This document shows positions 9,266 to 18,718 of a stretch of 64,000 nt of DNA, one piece after another (the first letter of the stretch is position 1; every line of letters starts with the position of its first letter). This DNA comes from Clostridia bacterium (GTDB lineage: Bacteria > Bacillota > Clostridia > Peptostreptococcales > Caminicellaceae). A program made the position numbers and the translations under genes. Under the pieces are notes generated by a model, which was given only the letters and a program-made list of their open reading frames with translations, was not told where the DNA came from and did no database searches. The stretch spans positions 1 to 64,000 of the forward strand of contig JAKSBP010000433.1 in NCBI GenBank assembly GCA_022361035.1. Reading direction: 5' to 3'.

Positions 9266-10314
9266 TGAAAAATTTAAAGAAAAGATTTATTATGTTTTCT
9301 TTTGTTGTACTTGTCCTGTTCACCTTAACTGGATGTGGGGGAGATGGGAAGATTACAATCAATGTTTATAATTGGGGAGAGTATATGGATGAAACATTAG
9401 TTGACGAATTTGAAGAAAAGTATGGAATCAATGTTAACTATGAAGTATATGATACGAATGAGGCTATGTATCAAAAAATAAAACCCGGTGGAGTTAATTA
9501 TGATGTAGCCTTTCCGTCGGATTATATGATTAGTAAAATGATTAGGGAAGATATGCTCTACGAGATTGATTTTAATAATGTACCTAACTATAAATACATA
9601 GATGATAAATTCAAATACCTTGAATACGACCCCAATAACCAGTACTCTGTACCATACATGTGGGGAACTGTAGGTATACTTTATAATAAAACTATGGTTA
9701 AGGAACCCGTAGACAGTTGGAATATACTATGGGATGAAAAGTATGAGAAACAAATTTTTATGAAGGATAGCCAAAGAGAAACTATAGGTGTAGCCCTTCA
9801 AAAATTGGGGTATTCTTTGAATACGAGAAACTTAGATGAGCTAGAAGAGGCAAAGGAGGAATTAATTAAGCAAAAACCCTTAGTCCTTGCATATGTTGTA
9901 GATGAGTTAAAGGATAAAATGATAAGTGGAGAGGCAGCTTTAGCAGTTACCTGGGCTGGTGATGCAGCTGTTATAATAGAATCTAACCCAGATTTAGCCT
10001 ATGTGGTTCCAAGGGAAGGAAGTAATTTTTTCGTTGATGGCATGGTTATACCTAAAACATCAAAACATAAAAAAGAGGCTGAAATGTTTATAAACTTTAT
10101 TTGTGAGCCAGAAATAGCTTTTAAAAACACAGTTCATATTGGATACTCAACTCCACATATGGAAGCGAAGAAAATGTTACCCGAGGAAGTTGCCAATAAC
10201 CCAGTAGCTTATCCCGGGGATGATATACTTGAAAAATGTCAGGTATACAAAGATTTAGGAGATATGGTGAAAGTATATGACCGTATTTGGACTGAGGTAA
10301 AGGCGGCTAAATAG
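9262..10314 (+). CDS. potD: Polyamine-binding lipoprotein of the Pot importer
   Basis: Extracellular solute-binding protein, 350 residues. A signal peptide ends in the lipobox LTGC with Cys25 as the lipidation site, so in this Gram-positive cell it would be membrane-anchored outside. The mature N terminus INVYNWGEYMDE is characteristic of PotD/PotF, in which Trp and Asp/Glu residues line the polyamine site. It starts at the ATGA overlap with potC and closes the operon. A hairpin terminator follows at 10421. Confidence 0.94.
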   Translation: MMKNLKKRFIMFSFVVLVLFTLTGCGGDGKITINVYNWGEYMDETLVDEFEEKYGINVNYEVYDTNEAMYQKIKPGGVNYDVAFPSDYMISKMIREDMLYEIDFNNVPNYKYIDDKFKYLEYDPNNQYSVPYMWGTVGILYNKTMVKEPVDSWNILWDEKYEKQIFMKDSQRETIGVALQKLGYSLNTRNLDELEEAKEELIKQKPLVLAYVVDELKDKMISGEAALAVTWAGDAAVIIESNPDLAYVVPREGSNFFVDGMVIPKTSKHKKEAEMFINFICEPEIAFKNTVHIGYSTPHMEAKKMLPEEVANNPVAYPGDDILEKCQVYKDLGDMVKVYDRIWTEVKAAK

Positions 10315-10420
10315 TAGATAAAAAGCTAATCTGTAGAGTAAGGAAAAGCATGGCATGGGGGTAAAGGGAATAGTTTTAAGGTCGTGGGTTTTCATAGGGG
10401 ATATTTAAAAAATAAATGAA

Positions 10421-10450
10421 AATACAGCCGTTATATAGGCTGTATTTTTT
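10421..10450 (+). terminator. Intrinsic terminator of potABCD
   Basis: The stem AATACAGCC (10421-10429) pairs with GGCTGTATT (10438-10446) and is followed by a run of T. Confidence 0.85.
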
Positions 10451-10570
10451 CTATTTATTTTAGTTTTTTAAATTTTCAGAAGGGATATTTACAAAAAGAA
10501 TTCACTCTCTATACAATTCTTTATCTATAACTGGGAAGAATAGATAGCATTAATAATCAAATCCTAGCTT

Positions 10571-10606
10571 AACAAAACTCATTATCAACTGATAATGAGT
10601 TTTGTT
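10571..10606. repeat. Perfect 16-bp inverted repeat with 4-nt loop
   Basis: AACAAAACTCATTATC and its exact complement GATAATGAGTTTTGTT flank a 4-base loop. No T-run follows on the plus strand. The core CTCATTATC/GATAATGAG recalls ferric-uptake-type operators and the next gene is a cation exporter, but a bidirectional terminator is an equal possibility. Confidence 0.6.
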
Positions 10607-10892
10607 AAAGAAAAATATTGAAAAAATGTAAATATAATATTATAATATATTGTGGGATTAGGAATGTTTTATCAATTGAAAAAATGTCGAAGTTCTTGAC
10701 GGTAGAAATTCCTTTTACTATTAGTTACCTACATATATATTCAACTGAGAAATTTAATAAGGGAAAATAGACTCTCAGATTTTCTTTCCAGGGATTTTTA
10801 TAATTATATAGGAAGTTACAAGTTTTCTATATAGCTTTGACAGTCGAAAAATATAATTGAGAATAATATTATAGAGTATTAGGGGTGAAATA

Positions 10893-11768
10893 ATGGATAG
10901 TGTGCAAAGAATAAAAATAGCAAATAGAATATCTATAGTAACAATAATAGCCAATGTTATATTATCGGCAATGAAGATTTTTATAGGTTTTATTGGAAGG
11001 AGTAATGGAATTATTGCCGATGGAATTCATTCATTATCTGATGTATTTAGTACCCTAGTAGCTTTGATAGGAATTAGACTTGCTAATAAGGCCGATGATG
11101 AAAATCATCCCTATGGCCATGAAAGAATTGAACCTGTTATGGGAAAAGTTCTTGCAAATATACTGTTGTTGACAGCTATATTCATGGGATATAGTGGGAT
11201 AAAGAATATAATACAGGGAAACTATGCAACACCTAGTAAGATAACTATATATGCTGCTATTTTTTCTATACTAGTTAAGGAATGGATGTATAGATACACT
11301 GTTAAGGGAGCTAAGAAGATAGAAAGCTCAGCCCTCCTTGCCGATGCATGGCATCACCGTACCGACGCCCTATCTTCTGTAGGTAGCTTACTAGGAGTTA
11401 TCGGTGCTATACTGGGATATGCCATATTTGATTCAATAGCAGCAGTTGTTATTAGTGTTTTTGTAGCAAAGGTTGCCGTTGATATCTATTTTCAATCTGT
11501 TAAAGAATTAATTGATTCGGCAGCAGATAAAGAGACAATAGAAAATATTAGGAAAATAATAACTGGAATACATGGAGTTATTAGGATAGATGAATTAAAG
11601 ACTAGGCTCCATGCAAATAAGTTGTATGTTGATGTTGAAATATCAGTCAATAAAAATTTATCCCTACCCCAGGCCCATGACATTGCTGAAAATGTCCATA
11701 GGAAAATTGAGGAAGGTATTAAAAGAGTAAAACATTGTATGGTACATGTAAACCCATTGGATAAATAG
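10893..11768 (+). CDS. Cation diffusion facilitator (CDF) family divalent metal exporter
   Basis: Membrane antiporter of 291 residues that would export Zn, Fe, Mn or a similar divalent ion in exchange for protons. Hallmarks are D43/H46/D50 in the DGIHSLSD motif of TM2, the HPYGHERIE loop at 72-80, and D151/H154/H155/D158 in DAWHHRTD of TM5. A cytoplasmic ferredoxin-like C-terminal domain ends in HCMVHVNP. The metal cannot be assigned from sequence. The gene stands alone with the ribosome binding site AGGGGTGA. A palindrome about 290 bp upstream may be regulatory. Confidence 0.93.
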   Translation: MDSVQRIKIANRISIVTIIANVILSAMKIFIGFIGRSNGIIADGIHSLSDVFSTLVALIGIRLANKADDENHPYGHERIEPVMGKVLANILLLTAIFMGYSGIKNIIQGNYATPSKITIYAAIFSILVKEWMYRYTVKGAKKIESSALLADAWHHRTDALSSVGSLLGVIGAILGYAIFDSIAAVVISVFVAKVAVDIYFQSVKELIDSAADKETIENIRKIITGIHGVIRIDELKTRLHANKLYVDVEISVNKNLSLPQAHDIAENVHRKIEEGIKRVKHCMVHVNPLDK

Positions 11769-12003
11769 TTCTAATGATACTTGCTGGTTCATGGTAATAA
11801 AAGTATAAAATACAAAAATGTATAAACTTGTCCATATTTAATATAAACCCCTGCCTAATTAAAGATTTGTCAATTAGGGCGTAGATTTCATGAAATTTAC
11901 AAAACCCTTAAAAAACTATTACAAATATGATTTTATATATTAAATCTTATAATAAAATAGTAAAATTGTTAATATATAGTTTAAAAAAAATGGAGGGGTA
12001 TTA

Positions 12004-14322
12004 ATGGAAACAAGAAAAGGTTTTACTATAGTTCTTTCTTTAATGGTGTTTTTTGGGACAGTAATTCCAGGGTTTGCAGCAGTTATCCCAGGTGTTGTGG
12101 CGGAAAAACCAGTTCCCACTATCTATATGAATAGTTATGAGAATGATATGGTAGCTAGAGAAAAGGAGGCAAAAATTTCAAAGAGCCAGGCCTTAGAAAT
12201 AGCTAAGAATACTTTAAAAGACTATTTTGATTATGAAATTGATGAAAAGAAATTTGGATCAACGGTAAAATTAAGAGAAGATTACATAATAAAAAGAAAA
12301 TATGATTGGTTAATACAGTGGTATATGCGTAGTGAAAATGAGAATGTCAATATAGATGTGTGGATTAATTCCGATACAGGTAAGGTAAAGAGACTATATA
12401 AGAACGAATATGATAGCAATGAAGATAGACCCACTATAGCACAAATGACTAAAGAAGAAGCTCAGGTTATTGCTGATGAATTTGTAAGGAAGATAAATCC
12501 AGAGGAATACAAAGAAGTTAAATTACAAGAAAATAGATATTTAAAATACGGTAATTATTCAAACTATAGTTTTACATATTCAAGACAAATAAATGGTATT
12601 CCCTTCCATGCAAATCTTATATCCGTAGAAGTGGATGGTATAAAGGGTAAGGTTATAAGTTATGATTATAATTGGGATGATGATGTAAGTCTGCCATCCC
12701 TTGACGGTATTATAGATGAAGTAAAGGCTGAGGAAGTTATAAGAGATAATATTAATATGAATTTAATGTATATTCCAATTAGAGATAGAGGTAATTCTTA
12801 CAGCGAGAAAGTTAATAAAGCAAAACTTGTATATAATACAAAGTTTGAAAATGGACGTATGGTAGATGCTAAAGAAGGAACTATGATTAACTATAGGAAA
12901 AAGAGTGCTGAAGAAGAAAGGGTTAAAGATATAAGTGATGAGAGAAAGGAGGAAATATTTAAGAAAGCTAAGGCTGTAAAACCATTGAGTAAAGAGGTAA
13001 ATAATGATAGAGCAAATCAAGTTATTCAAAGATATGTAAAGGGCCTTTATGGTGATGGATATGAGATAGAGCGGTTAAGATATATTGAAAACGAAGATTA
13101 TTGGAGAACTAATGGTAAAAAAGCATGGTCGGCTACATTCACTAAGCTAGATGGCTTTAAAAGACATATGGATACAGGGAATATAACTATAGATGCATTA
13201 ACAGAGCAATTGATAACTACCAATAAATATGAAAATGTTGAAAATTATGTTGAAAAAGGGTATACACCTCTTATTACATGGGAAGAAGGCTATGATAAAG
13301 CAATTTGGGCTATAGAAAATTATTTTCCTGAAAAAATAAAGGATGTGGATACGAAGGCAAAGTATAGAAAAATTGTTGCTTATCGTAATGGTAAAAGAAG
13401 ACCTGAGCTAGAATATTACTTCAATTTCCAAAGAAAAGTTGATGAAATATATTATTCTCAGGATGGTATACATGTTGAAATTGATACAAGGGAAGGGAAA
13501 ATTAAGGAACTGAGATGTAGATGGAATGAAGAGGTTGAGTTTCCAAAGCCAGCGGGAATTATAAGTAAGGAAGATGCTATGGAAATATTTTTTGAAGGTT
13601 ATGAGCCTGAGCTTGCCTATGCAAGGATAAACAAGAATAGCGACGATGAAAATCCAGATTGGGAAATCAAGCTAGTTTATAGAGAACAATTTGTACACAA
13701 TAGAAGTCACAATATAGATGCTTTTAGGGGTAAGTTTTTAGATTATAGTGGAAGAGAGATGGGTAAGGAAGATGATAGATTCAATGAAAAAATTAAGGGT
13801 CACAATGCAGAAAAAGAACTGAGCATACTTGCCTCCCGGGGTATTATTAATACAAAGGAATTTGACTTGGATAAAGAAGTAACTAGAATTGAAGCCATTA
13901 AGATGCTTGTAGAGGCAAAGGGCTATGACCTTTATATGGTAAGGGAGTCTGAAGATTTAAAGTTTAGCAATATTACGAAGGACGACGATTATTATAAATA
14001 TTTACAAATGGCTGTTAAGTACGGAATATTAGAAAACAAACAGGGGAAATTTAAGGGAGATGACAAGATTACTAGAGAGGAATTAGCTGAATTGATGGTA
14101 AAGCTTTTGGGATATGATAAGCTGGCTAATATAAATGAGATATTTAAAGTATCATATAAGGACTCTAGTGATATAAGTGAGAATAGGATTGGATATGTAG
14201 CTATTTGTGAAGGACTAGAAATCATTGAAGGTATAAATAGAAAATTTAAACCAAAGAATAAAGTGAAAATAGATGATATGGCTATTGCAATCTATAAATC
14301 CCTGGGGAATTTAAGGAAATAA
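12004..14322 (+). CDS. Secreted YcdB/YcdC-repeat protein with C-terminal SLH domain
   Basis: A 772-residue exported protein. Residues 1-26 form a signal peptide ending in GFAA. Two or more YcdB/YcdC-like modules follow (about 55-340 and 345-570) with PepSY-like signatures such as SKSQALEIAKNTL, TKEEAQVIADEFV and SKEDAMEIFF. The last 170 residues hold S-layer-homology repeats (ILASRGIINT, VTRIEAIKMLVEA, ITREELAELMVKL), which bind the secondary wall polymer and would anchor the protein on the cell surface. No catalytic residues are known for YcdB/YcdC modules, so the role is unknown; a cell-envelope or protease-modulating function is a guess based on PepSY relatives. It is monocistronic, with GGAGGGG upstream and a terminator at 14339. 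Confidence 0.85.
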   Translation: METRKGFTIVLSLMVFFGTVIPGFAAVIPGVVAEKPVPTIYMNSYENDMVAREKEAKISKSQALEIAKNTLKDYFDYEIDEKKFGSTVKLREDYIIKRKYDWLIQWYMRSENENVNIDVWINSDTGKVKRLYKNEYDSNEDRPTIAQMTKEEAQVIADEFVRKINPEEYKEVKLQENRYLKYGNYSNYSFTYSRQINGIPFHANLISVEVDGIKGKVISYDYNWDDDVSLPSLDGIIDEVKAEEVIRDNINMNLMYIPIRDRGNSYSEKVNKAKLVYNTKFENGRMVDAKEGTMINYRKKSAEEERVKDISDERKEEIFKKAKAVKPLSKEVNNDRANQVIQRYVKGLYGDGYEIERLRYIENEDYWRTNGKKAWSATFTKLDGFKRHMDTGNITIDALTEQLITTNKYENVENYVEKGYTPLITWEEGYDKAIWAIENYFPEKIKDVDTKAKYRKIVAYRNGKRRPELEYYFNFQRKVDEIYYSQDGIHVEIDTREGKIKELRCRWNEEVEFPKPAGIISKEDAMEIFFEGYEPELAYARINKNSDDENPDWEIKLVYREQFVHNRSHNIDAFRGKFLDYSGREMGKEDDRFNEKIKGHNAEKELSILASRGIINTKEFDLDKEVTRIEAIKMLVEAKGYDLYMVRESEDLKFSNITKDDDYYKYLQMAVKYGILENKQGKFKGDDKITREELAELMVKLLGYDKLANINEIFKVSYKDSSDISENRIGYVAICEGLEIIEGINRKFKPKNKVKIDDMAIAIYKSLGNLRK

Positions 14323-14338
14323 AAGTAAATATTCAATT

Positions 14339-14376
14339 AAAAAGGAATCCTATAGATGTATATGGGATTCCTTTTT
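14339..14376 (+). terminator. Intrinsic terminator after the SLH protein
   Basis: AAAAAGGAATCC pairs with GGATTCCTTTTT across a 13-14 nt loop, ending in a T-run. Confidence 0.85.
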
Positions 14377-14470
14377 AAAAGAAATTTGAAAAAAATGGGT
14401 ATATAAATAATAGGGTTTTTACTAACAATAATTGTGGAAAGAAATGAAGAGTAAAAGGAGATTAGAATCC

Positions 14471-14737
14471 ATGGATATATATAGGCTTATAGATGAAGGA
14501 GAAAAGGTGGAAAAGTATATTGAAAAAGAGACTTATAGTAGGGAGATTTTTAAGGAAAAGGGTAATAAATGGATTAATAGAGCTATTGCATACTTAAAGG
14601 AGAACTATCCTAATAGCCTTTTAACTGATGATTTTATATCAGAAAGTGAAAAAGTAGACAAAAACTATGGCACTATGCTATCAATTTTAAAGGGGTTAAA
14701 GGATGTTGAGGAAGAGTTAGGGAACCTTGATGGATAG
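14471..14737 (+). CDS. Hypothetical small protein, 88 residues
   Basis: I do not recognise this protein. It is predicted soluble, highly charged and mostly helical, with many Lys and Glu residues and no cysteine or membrane segment. The ATG at 14471 is preferred to TTG 14432 because AAAGGAG lies 10 bases upstream. It follows the terminator of the SLH gene, so it needs its own promoter. The codon use resembles the neighbours. Confidence 0.6.
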   Translation: MDIYRLIDEGEKVEKYIEKETYSREIFKEKGNKWINRAIAYLKENYPNSLLTDDFISESEKVDKNYGTMLSILKGLKDVEEELGNLDG

Positions 14738-15224
14738 CTTTAATTGATTAAAGGAGGATTTTAAAGCCAAAGTAAATTAAAGTTACCATATTAAAGGACT
14801 TCTAAAGGAATTTTTTTCATACCAATTTGTACTACCATAGAATAGTTTCGAACTAATTAATAGAAAATCTACAGTAAAACTTTATTATTTGAGGAAAGTG
14901 TCAAAGGGTGTAGCGGATAAAAAATTATGTAGCTGTAGAAAGATTAGGTTAATATACGTAGTAAGCCTTTAAGATGCTGTTATAAAAGCATCTTATTTAG
15001 TTTCTGAAGAAGTTTAGATGAAAAAATAAAAAATTGAAAAAGCTCAATTTTTTGTAAAAATATAGAATTAAATCTTGGTAATAGATTTATGGAGATTTGT
15101 CTAAAAATCTGTATTAGAAATGAAAAGTCAGCAAGAAAAAAGATTTATAGGGGGTTTTATCGTAGCAAAATAGATATTGTTTAATAGCTATTAGTAGGTA
15201 TATAATAGGGATGGAGGTGTTTTT
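14738..15224. other. Intergenic region with two hairpins, no gene seen
   Basis: This 487-bp gap contains an isolated AAAGGAGG (14753) that is not followed by a start codon, a 7-bp stem at 14970-14994 (AAGATGC/GCATCTT), a terminator-like stem AAAAAATTGA/TCAATTTTTT at 15028-15053, and a promoter-like pair before the next gene. A small RNA ending near 15053 is possible but unsupported. Confidence 0.4.
15178..15206 (+). promoter_or_regulatory. Probable promoter of the class IV aminotransferase gene
   Basis: TTGTTT (15178-15183) and TATAAT (15201-15206) are separated by 17 bp, ending about 18 bp before the start codon. Confidence 0.5.
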
Positions 15225-16067
15225 ATGAGGAATGAAGTAAATTTACAGTACCTAATATATAACGGTAAAATCTACCCTACCACGGAAATTAATTTTTTAA
15301 ATGAAACAGCAAAACCCTCAATCTATGAAGTTATAAGAGTAATAGATGGAATTCCTTTATACCTTGAAGAACATTTAAATAGACTTAGGAAATCTGCTAA
15401 ACTTTTTAATTTAATAATAAGTAGGACAGATAGAGAATTAACTGAGGAAGTTATGAAACTAATAGAAATAAATAGGAGTTATAATTTAAATATAAAGATA
15501 CTATGTTATGGAAGAGGCACAGAAATTGAAGATATTTATGTGTATTTTATAGATAGCTTTTATCCCACTAAGGCAATGTATCGGGAAGGTATACATACTA
15601 TATTTTATAAAACTGAAAGGGAGCACCCCAATGCGAAAACTTCAAATTATAAGCTTAGGGAAAGGATAAATCAGAGCTTAAGGGAAAGAAATGCGTATGA
15701 AGCACTATTGATAAATGATGAGGGATATATCACTGAAGGAAGTCGGTCTAATGTATTTTTTATAAAAAAGGAGAAGCTTTTTACACCTCCATCAAATAAA
15801 GTTCTATTGGGAATAACGCGTACTAAAATAATTGAGTTATGTAAACTTCATAATATAGATGTTATTGAGAAAGAAATATCCATTGATAGTTTAGAGCAGT
15901 ATGAGGGGGCATTCATAACAGGAACTTCAGTAAATGTGCTTCCCATAAGAAATATGGATAATATACAATTGAACTCTTCAAAAAATGATATTATTATTAA
16001 AGTTATGGATATATATAAAAGAGATAAGAAGGATTATATATTAAAAAAGAAGAATTATTGTAAATAA
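15225..16067 (+). CDS. Class IV PLP-dependent aminotransferase (IlvE/D-amino-acid transaminase fold)
   Basis: A 280-residue fold-type IV PLP enzyme. Lys143 in TSNYKL is the expected Schiff-base lysine, the TEGSRSN motif at about 172-178 provides the cofactor glutamate, and LGITRTKIIEL (about 196-206) holds the phosphate-binding residues. This fold includes branched-chain aminotransferase, D-alanine aminotransferase and aminodeoxychorismate lyase; sequence reading does not separate them safely. No pabA or pabB neighbours argue for the lyase. It has its own promoter and a GGAGGTG ribosome binding site. PepT follows 150 bp later. Confidence 0.85.
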   Translation: MRNEVNLQYLIYNGKIYPTTEINFLNETAKPSIYEVIRVIDGIPLYLEEHLNRLRKSAKLFNLIISRTDRELTEEVMKLIEINRSYNLNIKILCYGRGTEIEDIYVYFIDSFYPTKAMYREGIHTIFYKTEREHPNAKTSNYKLRERINQSLRERNAYEALLINDEGYITEGSRSNVFFIKKEKLFTPPSNKVLLGITRTKIIELCKLHNIDVIEKEISIDSLEQYEGAFITGTSVNVLPIRNMDNIQLNSSKNDIIIKVMDIYKRDKKDYILKKKNYCK

Positions 16068-16217
16068 AAAATAATAGATTTTTAAATAGATAACTATAAA
16101 AGATTTCCTCAGAGAATAAGGGGAAAGAGGGATTTAGAAACCCTAAGCTATGACCTATAATTTTCAACCTTAAAACCCTTAGGAGGTCTTTACTCATCTA
16201 TAAAAAGGAGTTGATTT

Positions 16218-17444
16218 ATGATGGAAAAATTGGTGGAGAGGTTTATAAAGTATGTGAAAATCGATACAAAATCTGACCGAAATTCAGATCTGTGTCCCAG
16301 TACAGAAAAACAGCTTAATCTTGCTAGAGAGCTTGTAAAGGAGCTTCAGGAGTTGGGCTTAGAAGATATAAGCCTTGATGAGAATGGCTATGTAATGGCC
16401 ACATTGCCATCAAATATTGATAAAAATGTACCTAATCTGGGATTCATAGCACATATGGATACAAGTCCCGATATGACGGGTGAAAATGTAAATCCTCAAA
16501 TAGTGAAGAATTATGATGGAGATGAAATTGTATTAAATAAAGAAAGGAATATTATCTTATCTCCAAAGGATTTTCCAGAGCTAAAAAATTATATAGGCCA
16601 AGATTTAATCACTACTGATGGAACTACTCTTTTAGGAGCAGATGATAAGGCTGGAGTGGCGGAGATAATGACAGCCATTGAATATCTTATCAATAATCCT
16701 CAAATAAAGCATGGAACCGTAAAAATTGCTTTTACTCCCGATGAAGAAATCGGAAGGGGAGCCGATAGATTTGATGTTGAAAAGTTTGATGCAGATATTG
16801 CCTATACTGTAGATGGCGGGGAAATTGGAGAATTAGAATATGAAAACTTTAATGCGGCCTATGCAAAAATTAAGATAAATGGAAGAAATGTACACCCCGG
16901 GACAGCTAAAAATAAAATGATTAACTCCATATTAATAGCTATGGAATTTAATGCTATGTTGCCTCTAAATGAAGCACCACAATATACTGAAGGCTATGAG
17001 GGCTTTTATCATTTACATGATATTAAGGGAGATGTAGAAGAAACCACTTTGGAGTACATTATTAGAGACCATGATAGAGAAAAATTTGAAAAGAAGAAGG
17101 AAAGAATAAAGGGAATCGTAAAATATATGAATGACAACATTAAACAAGGTACTTTAGAATTGGAAATCGAGGACCAGTATTACAATATGAAGGAAAAAAT
17201 TGAGCCCTTTATGTATATAGTGGAGATTGCTGAGAGGGCTATGAAGGAAGTTGGAGTTAAGCCTATAATCACGCCTATAAGAGGGGGAACCGATGGGGCA
17301 AGACTCTCATATATGGGGCTTCCCTGTCCAAATCTATTTACAGGAGGACATAATTACCATGGGAAGTTTGAATATATTCCCATAGAGTCTATGAAAAAGT
17401 CCGTTGAAGTTATACTTAAAATAGTTGAGCTTTATTCCAAATAA
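16218..17444 (+). CDS. pepT: Peptidase T (tripeptide aminopeptidase)
   Basis: M20-family zinc peptidase of 408 residues that removes N-terminal residues from tripeptides in the cytoplasm. His79 and Asp81 in [10 protein letters not shown] are first-shell zinc ligand and catalytic Asp. The metal-site Asp ([11 protein letters not shown]), the catalytic Glu pair in TPDEEIGRG, and the late His in FTGGHNYHG are all present. Length and motifs match the family well. AAAGGAG precedes tandem ATG codons. A strong terminator follows at 17452. Confidence 0.96.
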   Translation: MMEKLVERFIKYVKIDTKSDRNSDLCPSTEKQLNLARELVKELQELGLEDISLDENGYVMATLPSNIDKNVPNLGFIAHMDTSPDMTGENVNPQIVKNYDGDEIVLNKERNIILSPKDFPELKNYIGQDLITTDGTTLLGADDKAGVAEIMTAIEYLINNPQIKHGTVKIAFTPDEEIGRGADRFDVEKFDADIAYTVDGGEIGELEYENFNAAYAKIKINGRNVHPGTAKNKMINSILIAMEFNAMLPLNEAPQYTEGYEGFYHLHDIKGDVEETTLEYIIRDHDREKFEKKKERIKGIVKYMNDNIKQGTLELEIEDQYYNMKEKIEPFMYIVEIAERAMKEVGVKPIITPIRGGTDGARLSYMGLPCPNLFTGGHNYHGKFEYIPIESMKKSVEVILKIVELYSK

Positions 17445-17451
17445 AATAAAT

Positions 17452-17492
17452 AAAAGATATACCTTAATCTTTCAGATTGAGGTATATCTTTA
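17452..17492. terminator. Terminator after pepT
   Basis: A 17-bp stem (AAAGATATACCTTAATC against its near-complement) ends in T residues. Because pepT and the universal stress gene converge here, it may serve both strands. Confidence 0.8.
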
Positions 17493-17541
17493 CATAAACC
17501 TTTAAAAGAATCATCTAAAAATCCTTAGCCGAAGATTCTAT

Positions 17542-17967
17542 TTACCGTATAACTAAAACAGGTATATCCGAATAAAGAACTACTTTATTTGTGACGCTCC
17601 CTAATAGGAATCTTTTACTCCTTGACATTCCATGGGTACACATTATTATTAAATCACAGCCTTCCTCTTCCCCTATTTCCAAAATAGTGGTGGCAGGATC
17701 ACCTAAGGAAGTCTTAGTTGTTACATTTATACCCGTTCCTTCAAAGTATTCCTTCCCGGATTCTACGATTGTTTCGGCAATTACCTTGGGGTCTTGGCCT
17801 TTATCTTTTGAGACAACAGGATCATATAGCCAACCAAAGGGAGGAGTTAAGTCTTGAGCATTGAAAATAATTATTTCAGAATCGAATTTTCCGGCAATTT
17901 TTTTTGCATATTCGTAGGCCCTTGGACAGACATCGGAGCCATCTATAGGTAATAGTATTTTTTTCAT
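17542..17967 (-). CDS. Universal stress protein, UspA family
   Basis: A 141-residue single Usp domain. It has the N-terminal KKILLPIDGSD strand and the C-terminal ATP-loop region THGMSRSKRFLLGSVTNKVV, in which the glycine pattern is slightly altered (Ser-Lys where Gly is frequent), so nucleotide binding is likely but not certain. The start at 17967 is chosen because GGAGGT ends only one base before the ATG at 17973 but seven bases before this one. It converges with pepT. Confidence 0.9.
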   Translation of the reverse strand: MKKILLPIDGSDVCPRAYEYAKKIAGKFDSEIIIFNAQDLTPPFGWLYDPVVSKDKGQDPKVIAETIVESGKEYFEGTGINVTTKTSLGDPATTILEIGEEEGCDLIIMCTHGMSRSKRFLLGSVTNKVVLYSDIPVLVIR

Positions 17968-18242
17968 GGTCATACCTCCTCTAAGTTTATTTATGGTGTA
18001 TATATGTTATTATTGATTTTTTAAACAATAGTTATGAAAGAAGTTTAATTAAAAATTGCATTATGAAGATAATATAGTATCAAATAATTGATTTTTCTAA
18101 ACTTTTTTCAAAAAAAAGAAGGAATTCACAAAAAAATGTATAATAATTAATTTAATTAATGATTCTAATATTCAATATATCTAAGGCTGTTGTAATTCTA
18201 AGGGTCTAGATATTGTATATTAATTTGGGGGATCTATATAAA

Positions 18243-18410
18243 ATGATTAATAATGTAGATGAGTTTCGAGAGTTAGTATCACTGGTTGAAAAATTTATTG
18301 AGGTTGCTGATAAACTTAAGGAACAAGGAAGAATAGACGAAGAACAATATATTCATATGACTAAAAATAAGATTAAATTTTTAGAAGAAGCAAGGGAGAA
18401 CAAAAAATAA
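18243..18410 (+). CDS. Hypothetical small protein, 55 residues
   Basis: Not recognised. It is a short, charged, helical protein beginning MINNVDEFRELV. The ATG at 18243 has GGGGGA 10 bases upstream and is preferred over TTG 18213. A clear terminator (18483-18519) lies 72 bp downstream, which supports a genuine transcription unit. Confidence 0.55.
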   Translation: MINNVDEFRELVSLVEKFIEVADKLKEQGRIDEEQYIHMTKNKIKFLEEARENKK

Positions 18411-18718
18411 AAGGATATTTAAAAATGATTTACATTAGAATTAAATTTAGTGAAATATTTAACATGTTGCTTTCTTGCTAATAAGCATTATGAATTTAAC
18501 TTATACTCATAATGCTTTTACTATATTTTAAATGAATTAATTTATTATTTTAGCTTTAATAACAAAGAGTTTTGATATTTCTTCCCTTCTAAGCTTGTCT
18601 TAATATATGCTTATATAATAGTCCCCATTTCCTAGAACAGGAAGTTAAATGGCGAATATATTCTTAAAAGTTTTCCACTATTTTATATTTTCATCCAATC
18701 TCCTCTTTATTAGGGTCA
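18411..18718. other. Intergenic region between convergent genes
   Basis: Apart from the terminator at 18483-18519 there is a weak inverted repeat near 18628-18654 (CCATTTCCT against AGGAA and AAATGG). No gene was seen. Confidence 0.5.
18483..18519 (+). terminator. Terminator after the 55-residue gene
   Basis: AAGCATTATGA (18483-18493) pairs perfectly with TCATAATGCTT (18507-18517) and is followed by T residues. Confidence 0.8.

Larger units (their letters stand above)
10315..10892. other. Intergenic region between potD and the cation efflux gene
   Basis: This 578-bp gap holds the potD terminator (10421-10450) and a perfect 16-bp palindrome (10571-10606). A TTGACA box at 10837-10842 has no well-spaced -10 partner. 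I see no open frame worth calling. Confidence 0.6.

Noticed and set aside
14753-14770. Strong ribosome binding site after the 88-residue gene
   Set aside because: No start codon or open frame follows the AAAGGAGG, so no gene is called.
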